Made by a program: the position numbers and the translations under genes. From Actinoplanes lobatus (GTDB lineage: Bacteria; Actinomycetota; Actinomycetes; Mycobacteriales; Micromonosporaceae): a stretch of 64,000 nt of DNA. Below the pieces are notes generated by a model. The model searched no databases. It was not told the origin of the DNA and saw only the letters and a list, made by a program, of their open reading frames with translations. Where the stretch lies: assembly GCF_014205215.1 (NCBI RefSeq), contig NZ_JACHNC010000001.1, positions 7,560,501 to 7,624,500 of the forward strand. The letters run 5' to 3'. Below are positions 25,594 through 35,094 of this stretch, piece after piece; position 1 is the first letter of the stretch, and each line of letters opens with the position of its first letter.

Positions 25594-26223
25594 TCAGATG
25601 CGGCGCAGGACCGTGACGACCTTGCCGAGAATGACCGCGTCGTCGCCGGGGATCGGCTGGTAAGCCGGGTTTCGCGGCTCGAGCAGGACGTGGCCGCCGC
25701 GTCGCCGGAAGACCTTGACCGTCGCCTCGTCGTCGATCATCGCGGCGACGATGTCGCCGTTCCACGCCTCGGACTGCTGGCGGACCACGACGATGTCGCC
25801 GTCGCAGATGGCCGCGTCGACCATCGAGTCGCCCTGCACCCGCAGGCTGAACAGCGTGCCCCGGCCGACCAGGTCGCGTGGCAGGTTCAGCAGTTCCTCG
25901 GTGTCGTCGCCGGCGGCGAGAATCGGGGTGCCCGCCGCGATCGTGCCGACCAGCGGGACCCCGACCGTGTCGTCGGACGGTGATGGCGTGGTCTCCAGGA
26001 ACATGCGGACGTCGACCGGTCGCGCCACGCCCCGCCCGCGCCGCAGGTAACCGAACTCCTCCAGCGTGCGTAGATGCCGGCTCACCGTGGACGCCGACAT
26101 GCCCAGCCCGTCCGCGATCTCCCGGGTCGACGGCGCGTAACCGTGTTTGACGACCGCGTCCCGGATCGCCAGAAGGATCCGCTGGAGGCGGTCGGGCAGC
26201 GCGGGCAGGTCCTCGTCGAGCAC
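25594..26223 (-). CDS. LexA-like repressor (short form)
   Basis: 209 aa from GTG 26223. Residues 9-75 are the LexA winged helix ([20 protein letters not shown]). The S24 domain has the self-cleavage pair Ala97-Gly98 (VGTIAAGTP), the nucleophile Ser133 in QGDSMVDA and the general base Lys170 in EATVKVF. All residues needed for RecA-stimulated self-cleavage are present. The usual actinobacterial LexA has a longer N-terminal extension that is missing here, so this may be a second LexA paralogue, not the main SOS repressor. No CGAAC-type SOS box was seen in the 47 bp upstream. Targets unknown; the TPR gene is next on the strand. Confidence 0.85.
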   Translation of the reverse strand: MLDEDLPALPDRLQRILLAIRDAVVKHGYAPSTREIADGLGMSASTVSRHLRTLEEFGYLRRGRGVARPVDVRMFLETTPSPSDDTVGVPLVGTIAAGTPILAAGDDTEELLNLPRDLVGRGTLFSLRVQGDSMVDAAICDGDIVVVRQQSEAWNGDIVAAMIDDEATVKVFRRRGGHVLLEPRNPAYQPIPGDDAVILGKVVTVLRRI

Positions 26224-26270
26224 CTGGTGATCCTGCCCTATTCGTCCCGTAAGGCGAAATCGGCGCGCCG

Positions 26271-27110
26271 TCACAGGTCGCGGCGCTGGAAACCGAGCGC
26301 GGCCAGGCCCAGCACCAGCAGTGTCCAGATCGCCGCCCACGTCAGGTAGGCGGGGGTGAGCGGCGCCATGCTCAGGAACGGTGACTCCTCCACGCCGGTG
26401 CCGATCTGGGCGAGCAGCGCCGGATCCTGGAACGCGTTCATCGCACCGCGCCACAGCCCGTCGGTGGGCAGCAGCATCCGCGACACCACCCCGATCTGGG
26501 CGACGCTCGGATTGTCGAGGGCCTCGCCGACGGATCCGACCACCCCGGCGATCCAGGTGGCGCCGAACAGGCCGACCGCCACGATTCCGGACGCCATCGG
26601 CGAGACCGCGGTGGCGAACAGCAGACCCAGGGTGAGCAGCGCGGCCGTCTGCCCGGCCAGCAGCAGCAGACCGGTCACCGGATGCGGCGGCCAGTAGCCG
26701 ACGGTCAGGTACACGATCAGGAACTGGGCGACCCCGGCGACGGCCACGAACCCGGACCCGAACGCGACCAGGCCCAGCCACTTGCCGAGCAGCACCGACC
26801 AGCGGTGGATCGGCCTGGTCATCATGGCGAGCGCGATCCCGGACTCGACCTCCCCGGCCAGGCTGGGCCCGGCCAGGAAGGCGGTGCCGAGCGCGGCGAT
26901 CAGGCTGTAGCCGAACATCACCAGGTTCAGCACCGTCGACCCGGCGACCTTGGCCTCGCCGCTGGTCAGGCCCCCGAACTCGGCGTCGATCCGGGAGAAG
27001 CCCCACGCGCTGAGCGCCAGCAGCAGCACGGTCAGGACCGCCAGCGACCGCAGCACCCGGCGCCGGGACGCCTCCCGCAGGGTCAGTGAGGCGATGGTCA
27101 GGACGGTCAC
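26271..27110 (-). CDS. ABC-2 family permease
   Basis: 279 aa; the ATG overlaps the ATPase stop (ATGA). Six hydrophobic segments, starting with [17 protein letters not shown] and ending with [17 protein letters not shown]. The stretch [20 protein letters not shown] is typical of NosY/CcmB-like ABC-2 permeases. It pairs with the ATPase upstream and belongs to the operon led by the hydrolase and sigma genes. Transported substrate unknown. Confidence 0.88.
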   Translation of the reverse strand: MTVLTIASLTLREASRRRVLRSLAVLTVLLLALSAWGFSRIDAEFGGLTSGEAKVAGSTVLNLVMFGYSLIAALGTAFLAGPSLAGEVESGIALAMMTRPIHRWSVLLGKWLGLVAFGSGFVAVAGVAQFLIVYLTVGYWPPHPVTGLLLLAGQTAALLTLGLLFATAVSPMASGIVAVGLFGATWIAGVVGSVGEALDNPSVAQIGVVSRMLLPTDGLWRGAMNAFQDPALLAQIGTGVEESPFLSMAPLTPAYLTWAAIWTLLVLGLAALGFQRRDL

Positions 27111-27997
27111 CGGTGCTCCTCCGGGTGGGTGCGCAGGATGTCGAGCAGCCGTTCCTCGAGGGTGGCGCGGGCCGGCTCCGCGGCGTGTACCCGCACCCCG
27201 TGTTCGACCAGGTCGGCGACGAGCGCGGGGACGTCGTCGGGCATGGCGACGGTGTAGAGGTCACCGCTTCTCTCGCACGGGTCCAGCAGGCCGTCCGGCA
27301 CGTTGCCGAGCCGCAGGCGCAGCTTCCGGCGCCCGAGCATCTCGGCCAGGGTGCCGGATGCCGCTACCCGGCCCCGGTCGAGGATCAGCACCCGGTCGCA
27401 GACCCGTTCCACCTCGCCGATCAGATGCGAGTTGAGCAGCACCGCGACCCGCCGTTGTTTCAGCGAGAGCAGCAGGTCACGGACGTCGGCGCGGCCCAGC
27501 GGATCGAGGGCGCTGGTCGGTTCGTCGAGCACCACCAGTTCCGGCCGAGACACCAGCGCCACCGCGAGGCCGAGCCGCTGCTGCATGCCCTTGGAGAAGC
27601 CGCCCACCCGGTCGGATGCCCGGTCGGCGAGACCGACCAGGCCGAGCCCTTCCCGGCGTTCGCGATCCGAAACGGTCACCCCCGCCAGGCGTACGTGCAA
27701 TGCCAGGACCTCGCCGGCGGTGAGCCACGGCTGGTAGCGGAACAGTTCGGGCAGATAGCCGACCCGCTCCCGGGACCGTGGATCGGTGTTCGGGCGGCCG
27801 AGCAGCATCACCTCGCCCGCGTCCGGCCGGACCAGGCCGAGCATCATCTTGATGACGCTGGTCTTGCCGGCCCCGTTCGGCCCGAGCAGCCCGAGCACCT
27901 CGCCGCGGGCCACGGTGAACGACACGCCGTCCACCGCGACCCGCTTCCGATAGCGTTTGCGCAGGTGGGAGGCCCACACGGCGGGGGAGTCGGTCAC
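27107..27997 (-). CDS. ABC transporter ATPase
   Basis: 296 aa from GTG 27997, inside a GTGA overlap with the anti-sigma gene. Walker A GPNGAGKT, signature region [10 protein letters not shown] and Walker B LVVLDEPT are clear; the switch residue follows in LLNSHLIGE. The sequence [14 protein letters not shown] resembles NosF/CcmA-like ATPases. Together with the permease it forms an ABC-2 transporter whose genes are coupled to a sigma/anti-sigma pair, so it is probably part of that stress response. Confidence 0.9.
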   Translation of the reverse strand: MTDSPAVWASHLRKRYRKRVAVDGVSFTVARGEVLGLLGPNGAGKTSVIKMMLGLVRPDAGEVMLLGRPNTDPRSRERVGYLPELFRYQPWLTAGEVLALHVRLAGVTVSDRERREGLGLVGLADRASDRVGGFSKGMQQRLGLAVALVSRPELVVLDEPTSALDPLGRADVRDLLLSLKQRRVAVLLNSHLIGEVERVCDRVLILDRGRVAASGTLAEMLGRRKLRLRLGNVPDGLLDPCERSGDLYTVAMPDDVPALVADLVEHGVRVHAAEPARATLEERLLDILRTHPEEHR

Positions 27998-29049
27998 TGC
28001 TTCCACCGCAGGTTCCGGGCCACGCCGAGGACCTCGTCGCTGCTGAGCGTGCCGCCGACCGCGTTGACGTGGCCCTTCTCCACCCAGACGACCGTGGAGA
28101 CGGCCCCGTCCCGGCTGGCCAGCACGGTCGCCGGGGTGCCGTTGACATCCGTGGTGAAGCTGACCTGCGTCGCCGACCTGACCAGCAGCGGCAGGGTGGT
28201 GGCGTTCGTGAAACTGCGCAACTGGTCGGCGACCGTCGCCGGCAGGCCGGGCAGGGTGAGCAGGTAGTCGAGGCCGGTTTCGAACGGCACCCCGGTCGAG
28301 TAGGCGGCCGGCGCCTTCACCCGGCCGACGATCAGCGCCGGCACGCCCCGTGCCTCGGACCAGACGGCGGCCAGACCGGGGCCGGCGGTGAGGCTGAACT
28401 GACTGGCCTCCAGTCCGGCGGGCGGCTCGGGCATCGGCTGACCGAGCGCCTGCTCGGCCTTCTCGCGGTCGAAGGTGAAGATCGCCTTCATCCGATTTCC
28501 TACGACGAAACGCGGCTGCCCGGTCACGCCACGTGGCAGCTCCTTGACCAGGGGAGTGGGGAGTCCGGTGATCCGCCGCGCCTCGTTGGCGCCTTCGACG
28601 CTTCGGACGTTCGGCCGTTCCTCCACGGTCATAGCGCCATAGGACGATAAATCCGGCAGAGCGACCAGGTCGGCCTGATCCACGGTCACCGGCGCGACCT
28701 TCTCGGTGTGGAAGATCTGCAACCAGTCCCCGGCCGCGGCCGCCGACGCCCCACCCAGCAGCGCCACCACCCCGATCACCGCCACGACCGGGCTGCGCAC
28801 CGCGAACCTGCGCCTGTTGCGCACCGGCACGGCCACCGGCGCCGCGCCGGCCAGGCGAATCCAGGCCGCGTCCACGTCCGGCTCCACGTCGAACCGCAGC
28901 GCCGACTCGACCAGCAGCGCGTCGGCCTCCGCCTCGACGAGACGGGACCGGCACTGCCCACACGACGTCACATGCTCGCGGTCGGCGTCGGCGACCCCGT
29001 CCGGCTCGTCGACGAGACGGCGCAGCAGACCGTCACTCGGGTGAGGCAT
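27994..29049 (-). CDS. zinc-finger anti-sigma factor, membrane anchored
   Basis: 351 aa. The N-terminus carries the ZAS zinc motif HVTSCGQC (HxxxCxxC) after DREH, then one membrane span near residues 87-107 (VVAVIGVVALLGGASAAAAG), and an extracytoplasmic region of 240 residues without known fold. It starts 17 bp inside the sigma gene and stops inside the ATPase start codon. ZAS proteins hold ECF sigma factors inactive until an envelope signal arrives. The large outer domain with LDYLLTLPGLP may sense that signal. Confidence 0.85.
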   Translation of the reverse strand: MPHPSDGLLRRLVDEPDGVADADREHVTSCGQCRSRLVEAEADALLVESALRFDVEPDVDAAWIRLAGAAPVAVPVRNRRRFAVRSPVVAVIGVVALLGGASAAAAGDWLQIFHTEKVAPVTVDQADLVALPDLSSYGAMTVEERPNVRSVEGANEARRITGLPTPLVKELPRGVTGQPRFVVGNRMKAIFTFDREKAEQALGQPMPEPPAGLEASQFSLTAGPGLAAVWSEARGVPALIVGRVKAPAAYSTGVPFETGLDYLLTLPGLPATVADQLRSFTNATTLPLLVRSATQVSFTTDVNGTPATVLASRDGAVSTVVWVEKGHVNAVGGTLSSDEVLGVARNLRWKQ

Positions 29050-29569
29050 GACCCAGCTCCTTACGAAGGGCGGATTCGGCGCGCCGCACGGTGGTGCCCA
29101 CGCTGCCGGGGGAGAGTTCGAGAGCGGCCGCGACCTCGGCGTAACTCAGGCCGCTGTGCCGCAACACCAGGGCGATCGCCTGCCTGCGGGGCAGACGGGA
29201 CAGCGCCGCGCGTACCCTCCGGCGCTCGTCGAGAGTGACCACCGCGTCGGCGACATCCGGCGCGGTCGAGTGACCACCGTCAGTGGCGGCCTCCTCCCGG
29301 GAGGCCCGCCGCCGCCCGGAACGCAGATGGTTCAGCGCGGTGTGGGCGGCCGCCACACACAGCCAGCCCACCGCCTCACCCGCCGGGACGCTGCTGCGGC
29401 CGAACGCCAGGAACGCCTCCTGGGCGACGTCCTCGGCCTCGTCCCGCGACCCCAGCACCCGGGCCGCCACCCCGACCACCTTGGGGTACGCGGAGCGGAA
29501 CACGTGTTCGAGATCGGAACGCACGGAGGCCGGCACAGCGCCCTCCCGCTCGGTCAACAACTGGTTCAC
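29033..29569 (-). CDS. ECF sigma factor
   Basis: 178 aa, ATG start. Region 2 includes EAEDVAQEAFLAF and a WLCVAAAHTALNHLR helix; region 4 includes LPRRQAIALVLRHSGLSYAEVAAAL and the recognition helix SPGSVGTTVRRAESAL. It overlaps its anti-sigma gene by 17 bp, so synthesis is coupled. It sits 18 bp behind the alpha/beta hydrolase gene in the same orientation. The regulon probably includes this operon. Confidence 0.92.
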   Translation of the reverse strand: MNQLLTEREGAVPASVRSDLEHVFRSAYPKVVGVAARVLGSRDEAEDVAQEAFLAFGRSSVPAGEAVGWLCVAAAHTALNHLRSGRRRASREEAATDGGHSTAPDVADAVVTLDERRRVRAALSRLPRRQAIALVLRHSGLSYAEVAAALELSPGSVGTTVRRAESALRKELGHASPE

Positions 29570-29587
29570 ATCAGAGAAGCACCACCG

Positions 29588-30274
29588 CTACGCCGAATGT
29601 GACAGCTTCCGGACCGCCGCCGCGACACCGTCCGGATCCACCAGTTGATGCAGATGCAGCCCCGGCAGATGCTCGACCGGCCAGCCCCGCCCCCGGGCGT
29701 CCGCCGCGACCTCCTCGTAGGGCTCGGCGAACAGCACATACCCGCACGGCCGTCGATCCCACCCCTCGGGAACCGGAATCCGCTGCTCGTAGTAGCTCAA
29801 CGGCAGCCGCGGCTGCTCCTTCTCCACCATCCGCCGGGTCACCGGGTCGGGGAACATCGGCGCCACGTCCGCGTCGTCCCACCAGTCGGTCCACGCCGGC
29901 AGCACACCGTCCGCATCGGCCTTGCCTCGCAAGACCTCCAGAAACCCGGGCGAGGCGACCTCGGTCGCGCTTCCGCGGGCAGGCAGGGCCGCGTCGACGA
30001 AGACACAAGCCTTGACGGTACGGGTGAGCGCGCCCACCACCACCGGCACGAACAGCCCGGCGTTGCTGTGCGCCACCAGAACCACCTCGTCGCCCACGGG
30101 CAGGCGCTCCACCCCGGACGCCACCGCCCTCGCGACGGCGGGCCAGAACGGCGGCCCCTCCCCACCGACGTGCAGCAGCGACGGCACGATCGACCCGGGC
30201 AGCCGCTCAGCGACCGGAGCCCAGGTCAGCGGCCCCACCGACGGACTGTGCATCAGGACGTAGGAGATCCCCAT
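29588..30274 (-). CDS. alpha/beta hydrolase
   Basis: 228 aa, ATG 30274. The nucleophile elbow is AHSNAG (Ser) after VVLV, and the C-terminal GLHLHQLVDPDGVA supplies the likely His. An Asp is in VFVDAALP. It matches small actinobacterial alpha/beta hydrolases of unknown substrate. It is the first gene of the five-gene minus-strand operon and is divergent from family X copy 2 with only 21 bp between the start codons. Confidence 0.85.
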   Translation of the reverse strand: MGISYVLMHSPSVGPLTWAPVAERLPGSIVPSLLHVGGEGPPFWPAVARAVASGVERLPVGDEVVLVAHSNAGLFVPVVVGALTRTVKACVFVDAALPARGSATEVASPGFLEVLRGKADADGVLPAWTDWWDDADVAPMFPDPVTRRMVEKEQPRLPLSYYEQRIPVPEGWDRRPCGYVLFAEPYEEVAADARGRGWPVEHLPGLHLHQLVDPDGVAAAVRKLSHSA

Positions 30275-30295
30275 CGGCACATCTAAGCTCAGCCG

Positions 30296-31279
30296 GTGTA
30301 TTTCGTCGTCCGCTGGCGCGGGGATTCTCCTTACAGCAAACACGTCCACCACGTGCCCGGCACGACGGTTCTCGGCTGGTTCCAGCGTGCCTGGCACCAC
30401 GAGAACCCGGAGACGCTGATCGACACCGAACTCGACGGCGGCGCGTACGGCTTCGAGACGATCTTCGAAGCGATCGCGGAACACGACCTGCCGTGCCCGG
30501 CGACCACCGACGAGCTGCGGGAGCTGCTGCTCGAACACCTCTGGGTGGAGGGCGACGACGACGAGAACTTCATCCAGCTCGACGAGCTCTCGCTGCGGGT
30601 GCGCACCGATGACGACGAAGTGGACCTCGCCTACTACTTCCTCGACGACGCGCTGGTCACCGGCGCGGCGGACCGCATCGCCTACCTGCTGCACGACACC
30701 TGGCCGCTGCCCACCGGCGCCGCTGCGCCCGGCACGGCCTTCACCCACACGGTGCCGGTCCGGGCCGTCAGCCCCGTGTCCGGACCCGATGCCGTCTTCG
30801 CGGTCCGCAACTGCTGGAAGCAGATCGGCCACCGCGACCGGAACCTGGACCTGCACGGCGCGATCGTCTTCCCCGGCGTGCTGCTGCCGGACCTCGCCAC
30901 CCACCTGACCGGCACCGACGACACCACAGCGGCCGGCTGGACCGACGATGCCCGCCTCGTCCGGTCCCTCGTCGGCCCCGGCGAGACGGACATGGTCCCG
31001 GCGATGCGCCGATACGCGGCGCTCGGTGGCTACGATCTGTCGGGCCCGGGCTGGGCGGCTCCGGACCACGAGCAGATCCTGCGACGGCTGCCCGAGACTG
31101 CGGCAGCCGAGTCGCGGACCGACACGAGCCCACACCTCGCACAGGCGGCCCGCTACATCGACAGCTTCTTCGGCTACGACCAGCTCCTTCTCTTCGACAC
31201 CCGGTGGGCTGCCGCGCAGCCCGACCTGGCCCGCTCCCTGCTGCGCTACGCCGCCCACTGGGATCCACTGCACAGGTAG
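30296..31279 (+). CDS. uncharacterised family X protein, copy 2
   Basis: 327 aa, GTG start. It aligns end to end with copy 1 (16711-17676): KHVHHVPGTTVLGWF, LSLRVRTDDDEVDLAYYFLD, and FGYDQLLLFDTRWAA at matching places. Acidic, soluble, no recognised motif. It leads a plus-strand run with the PH-like and DUF1707-PQQ genes. The 21-bp gap to the divergent hydrolase leaves no room for a full promoter outside the coding sequences. Confidence 0.78.
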   Translation: MYFVVRWRGDSPYSKHVHHVPGTTVLGWFQRAWHHENPETLIDTELDGGAYGFETIFEAIAEHDLPCPATTDELRELLLEHLWVEGDDDENFIQLDELSLRVRTDDDEVDLAYYFLDDALVTGAADRIAYLLHDTWPLPTGAAAPGTAFTHTVPVRAVSPVSGPDAVFAVRNCWKQIGHRDRNLDLHGAIVFPGVLLPDLATHLTGTDDTTAAGWTDDARLVRSLVGPGETDMVPAMRRYAALGGYDLSGPGWAAPDHEQILRRLPETAAAESRTDTSPHLAQAARYIDSFFGYDQLLLFDTRWAAAQPDLARSLLRYAAHWDPLHR

Positions 31280-31331
31280 GCCCGCCCGTCCGCCAGTACA
31301 CGAGGAATGCCACTCACGTACTGGAGGCCTC

Positions 31332-32156
31332 GTGGGACTGTTCCGAACCGCCGAGCTGGATCCGGCCCTCGCCGATGTGCTCGCCACCAGCCACCGCCGC
31401 GCCCGCAAGGCCCTTGCCAAAGGGCAGGACGGCGTCCACAAGGCAGTGCGGCCGGGCGAGCGGATCGTGGCCGTGACCGTCGACGACCTCGAATGCCTCT
31501 GGACGATCGTCGTCACCGAGGAACGGCTGCTCACCATGACCCGCGGCGGCGAGATCCTGGTTCGGGAGACCGGAATCGCCGAGGTCCCCGGCGCGACCGT
31601 CGAGAACGGCAAGCACTACGCGGTGCTGGTGCTCGACCGGATGAGCCTGCGACTGCACTTCGAGAACCGCGCCGAGGCCGGCGCCCTCGCCAAACAGATC
31701 AACCAGCTGGTCGTCGCCAACCGGCCGCGCACCATCCCGGCCCTGCACCCCGGCCTGTACGGAACACTGCTGTCCCGCGCCGGCGTCCCGGAGACCGCGG
31801 TCAACCGGGCCCGCCTCGCCGAACGGACCGCCGTCGTCCTCGGCGCCCAGGCCGTCGCCATGACCGCCCAGTTGGGCGACCCGGACGCGTTCGCCGAGTT
31901 CACCCACCTGTTCGCCAGAGTCACGCCGGGCCGCGAACAGCAGCGCGCCGACGACATGATCTCCTGGCTGTGGGAGTGGCATCCGCTCACCCACCAGACC
32001 CTGACCCGGCAGCTCGCCACCTGGCAGGACGGCCTGCTCCAGCCGGACAGCTTCCTCACCGCGGCCGCCGGCGGCGAGATCCCGCCCTGGTCGGACACCC
32101 CTGGCGACGACACCGAGACGTGGCGGGTGGTGTACCGGCGCAACCAGCGGACCTGA
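31332..32156 (+). CDS. PH-like domain protein, function unknown
   Basis: 274 aa from GTG 31332, preceded by TGGAGG at 5-nt spacing. Residues about 25-125 form a beta-rich domain (IVAVTVDDLECLWTIVVTEERLLTMTR...) like bacterial PH/YokE domains, ending in a long helix (AEAGALAKQINQLV). The second half is helical. No signal peptide or membrane span. It lies 52 bp behind family X copy 2 and 41 bp ahead of the DUF1707 membrane protein. PH-like assignment is from pattern only. Confidence 0.6.
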   Translation: MGLFRTAELDPALADVLATSHRRARKALAKGQDGVHKAVRPGERIVAVTVDDLECLWTIVVTEERLLTMTRGGEILVRETGIAEVPGATVENGKHYAVLVLDRMSLRLHFENRAEAGALAKQINQLVVANRPRTIPALHPGLYGTLLSRAGVPETAVNRARLAERTAVVLGAQAVAMTAQLGDPDAFAEFTHLFARVTPGREQQRADDMISWLWEWHPLTHQTLTRQLATWQDGLLQPDSFLTAAAGGEIPPWSDTPGDDTETWRVVYRRNQRT

Positions 32157-32197
32157 CTCCGTACCAGAATGGCGTTGATCTTCTAGTATCGACGGCC

Positions 32198-34108
32198 GTG
32201 ACCGACCTCCCGCGCGCCTCGCACGCCGACCGGCAGCACACCGCCGATCTCCTCGACATCGCGCTGGCCGAGGGCCGCCTCGACGCCGCCGAACACGAGA
32301 CCCGCACCGGTACGGCACAGGCCGCCAAGGATCCGCAGACGCTGGCCGCCCTGGTGGCCGACCTGCCGGACCGGCCCGGCGTCCGCGACTGGACCAACCG
32401 GCTGCGCGTGCGGGCCACGGACCGCCGCAACGCGGTCACCTGGCTCGGCGACGCCCTCGCCGACGGCGTGCTGACCGCCGGCGAGCACGCGGACCGCCGT
32501 GCCGAGGTCGCCGAGGCGGTCACCTACCGGCAGCTGACGAAGGCGATGGACGGCGTCGCCGGGCCGCCGTCCGAACGGGAGCGGCTGTTCGTCACCGAGG
32601 CGGACCGGGCCCGGCTCGTCGCCCGTCTGGACCGCGATCTCGCTGCCGGGCTGATCGGCAGCGGCGACCACGCCGATCTGACGGGCGCGGTCACCGGCGC
32701 TTCCCGGTACGGGGACCTCGACGCGATCTCGGCCGACCTCGCCACCCGTACCGGAACCGGACGGCGCGCCGACGTGGCCCTCGCCCCGCCCGCGCCGGCC
32801 CGCCGACGGCAGCCCTGGAGACTCGTCGCGGCCGCCGCGACGGTCGTCGCCGTGGTGATCGCCACCGTGCTGGTCGCGCGTGCGCCCGGCGCCCCGCCGG
32901 CCAACCTGCCATTGGACGGCCGTGACCTGGTCATCCAATGGCAGGCCGGCCCGGACCGGCCGTCCGATGTGCAGGCCGTCGGCACCTGGGTGCACGGCGG
33001 CACGCTGATCCGGGCCCGCGAGGACCTGGTCACCGCCTACGACGGGGCCACCGGGCGGGAGGTGTGGACCTTCCAGCCGCCCGCCCGGCAGGAGATGTGC
33101 ACGATGAGCCGCGGCACCTCGGACGGCATCGGCATCCTCGGGTTCGGCGCCGACGAGGACGGCCTGATCTGCGACACCCTCGTCGCCGTCGACCTGACCA
33201 CCGGCAAGACCCTGTGGCGGCGGACCCGGGCCCTCGGCGCCAGCGGGACATCGGTGTCGGCCGTCGACGACGAGGTCGGCATCGCGCGCGACACCGTCGT
33301 GTTCAAGGAGGGGACCGGGTTCGCGGCGGTCGGCCTGCGCGACAACAAACTGAGGTGGCGCCAGGCGGCGCCCGCCACGTGCGCCGGTTACTCGGTGACC
33401 GCCGCCGATGACGACGCGGTGCTGATCTCCGCCTGTCCCGACGCCGCCGCCCGGCTCGTGATGGCCGACCCGGCGTCCGGGCTGGTCCGGTTCCAGGTGC
33501 CGCTGCGGATGCACCCCGACGACGCCCTGGTGGCGAGGGCCGGCAACAACAAGGCCACCGTGGTGCTGTCCACGACACCGCTGGTGGTGCGGACCACCGA
33601 CGACGGCACCCGGACCGCGGACGCGGTGCTGTCGTTCGACGCCCACGGCAACCGCCGGGCGAGCATCCCGCTGTCCCAGCAGGACCTGGACGTCGGTCCC
33701 GCCCAGATTCCCGGCGCCTACCCCGGGTTCATCCCCTACCCGGCGGCCCGGGTCCGCGCCCTGGCCGTCGTCGGCGACACCCTGATCGTCCCGGCGCGGC
33801 CCGCGGGCGGCTCCGAGGAGGACCGGGTGGCCGCGTTCTCGCTGGCCGACGGTCGCCGACTGTGGGTCACCCCACTGCCGGAACAGATCATCGGCGCGGC
33901 GGCCGACGCCAACCGTTTCGTGGCGCTCACCTATCTCGGCGTCCTGCACACCCTGGACCCGGTGGACGGCTCCGTCGTCATCGAGGTCCCGGTCGGCGGC
34001 TGGATCAACTACCCGTTGCACACCGACCTGCGCCTGCTTCCCGGCCGGTACGCGGTCAGCAACTACAGCAGCACCACCGAGACCCCACCGGCCCTCATGA
34101 TCGGATAG
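32198..34108 (+). CDS. membrane protein: three DUF1707 domains, TM and PQQ-type propeller
   Basis: 636 aa, GTG start. Residues 1-190 hold three tandem DUF1707 units, each with (R/E)xxxADRxxxVxxLxxALAxGxLxxxEHxxR (starts near 6, 68 and 128). A single span follows (LVAAAATVVAVVIATVLVA, about 207-227), then an outer beta-propeller with PQQ-repeat motifs such as VTAYDGATGREVWTF, VAVDLTTGKTLWRR and VAAFSLADGRRLWV. DUF1707 domains are common in actinobacterial membrane proteins, usually single; a triple fused to a propeller is unusual. Probably senses or binds something outside and signals inward. Confidence 0.85.
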   Translation: MTDLPRASHADRQHTADLLDIALAEGRLDAAEHETRTGTAQAAKDPQTLAALVADLPDRPGVRDWTNRLRVRATDRRNAVTWLGDALADGVLTAGEHADRRAEVAEAVTYRQLTKAMDGVAGPPSERERLFVTEADRARLVARLDRDLAAGLIGSGDHADLTGAVTGASRYGDLDAISADLATRTGTGRRADVALAPPAPARRRQPWRLVAAAATVVAVVIATVLVARAPGAPPANLPLDGRDLVIQWQAGPDRPSDVQAVGTWVHGGTLIRAREDLVTAYDGATGREVWTFQPPARQEMCTMSRGTSDGIGILGFGADEDGLICDTLVAVDLTTGKTLWRRTRALGASGTSVSAVDDEVGIARDTVVFKEGTGFAAVGLRDNKLRWRQAAPATCAGYSVTAADDDAVLISACPDAAARLVMADPASGLVRFQVPLRMHPDDALVARAGNNKATVVLSTTPLVVRTTDDGTRTADAVLSFDAHGNRRASIPLSQQDLDVGPAQIPGAYPGFIPYPAARVRALAVVGDTLIVPARPAGGSEEDRVAAFSLADGRRLWVTPLPEQIIGAAADANRFVALTYLGVLHTLDPVDGSVVIEVPVGGWINYPLHTDLRLLPGRYAVSNYSSTTETPPALMIG

Positions 34109-34114
34109 CGCCCG

Positions 34115-34594
34115 TCAGAGATGTCGTCGAATCCGTTGAGCCAGCGCCCGCTGGGACGCGTCGTCGACCGGCAGGACGCCGTTCTCCGCCATCACGGCAT
34201 GGAACTGTTGCTGGTGGTACGGCACGCCGGGTGGCAACGCGGCGAGATGCCAGTGCAGGTGCGCGTTGCCCTGCTGACTGCCCAGGCTCAGCGAGTACAT
34301 CCGTTCGGTCGGCACGGTGGCGGCCACGGCGAGAGCCACTCTGTGCACCACACTCTGGAAGCGAAGGAACTCGGGCTCCGCCATGTCGTGGATCCAGCTT
34401 TCGACGTGTCGCTTCGGGGCCACCAGGCAGTACCCGAGTTGAACCGGATGGCGGCTGAGGAACGCGATGGTGTCGTCGTCCTCATACACCGTGTGGTGCC
34501 GATAGTCCTCGTGGCCGTCCACGAAGGCACAGACGAAGCATGGTCCTTCGTGGACGCGCAGGGCGTACTGCTCGAAATCGAAAGCAACTCTCAT
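34115..34594 (-). CDS. HIT-family nucleotide hydrolase/transferase
   Basis: 159 aa from ATG 34594. The histidine triad is HLHWHLA (His112, 114, 116), with CFVCAF near the N-terminus as in HIT proteins with a zinc site and YCLVAPKRHVESW before the triad. HIT proteins cleave or transfer nucleotide monophosphates. The divergent NUDIX gene, 22 bp away, suggests a shared role in clearing nucleotide derivatives. Confidence 0.92.
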   Translation of the reverse strand: MRVAFDFEQYALRVHEGPCFVCAFVDGHEDYRHHTVYEDDDTIAFLSRHPVQLGYCLVAPKRHVESWIHDMAEPEFLRFQSVVHRVALAVAATVPTERMYSLSLGSQQGNAHLHWHLAALPPGVPYHQQQFHAVMAENGVLPVDDASQRALAQRIRRHL

Positions 34595-34616
34595 ACCGAA
34601 ACGGTAGGCCGCTCGC

Positions 34617-35093
34617 ATGCCCGTACCCGAGTTCGTCGTCGCCCTGCGCACCAAGATCGGTCACGCCCCGCTGCCGCTGAGCGGGGTCATCGCCGTGGTC
34701 CTCGACGAGCGGGGCCGGGTGCTGCTGGTCCGCCGCTCCGACAACGGGGAGTGGGCTCTCACCACGGGCTGTCTGGAGCCCGGCGAGCAGCCGGCCGACG
34801 GTGCCCGGCGCGAGGTCTTCGAGGAGACCGGTGTCGTGGTGGAGGCCGAGCGGCTGCTGTCGGTCGAGGCGCTGGAGTTGTCCACCGCCCCCAACGGCGA
34901 TCAGGTCCACTGGCTGGCCATCGGGTTCCGGTGCCGGCCCGTCGCCGGCACGCCCCGGGTCAATGACGACGAGTCCGTCGAGGTCGGCTGGTTCGCGCCG
35001 GACTCGGTGCCGCCGCTGCCCGCCCACCAGGCGCGCTGCCTGGCGCTCGCTCGGGCCGGCGACGGCGACCCGTGGTTCGCCGGTTCGCGGTGA
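34617..35093 (+). CDS. NUDIX hydrolase
   Basis: 158 aa, ATG start. The NUDIX box is complete: Gly51, Glu57, Arg65-Glu66, Glu69-Glu70, Gly72 (GCLEPGE...REVFEETGV), giving the metal-binding helix. The core is flanked by VVLDERGRVLLVRRSD and a VGWFAPDSVP strand, like MutT/ADP-ribose-type enzymes. Cytosolic; substrate not predictable. Divergent from the HIT gene; its stop is 1 bp from the converging HhH gene's stop. Confidence 0.93.
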   Translation: MPVPEFVVALRTKIGHAPLPLSGVIAVVLDERGRVLLVRRSDNGEWALTTGCLEPGEQPADGARREVFEETGVVVEAERLLSVEALELSTAPNGDQVHWLAIGFRCRPVAGTPRVNDDESVEVGWFAPDSVPPLPAHQARCLALARAGDGDPWFAGSR

Positions 35094-35094
35094 C

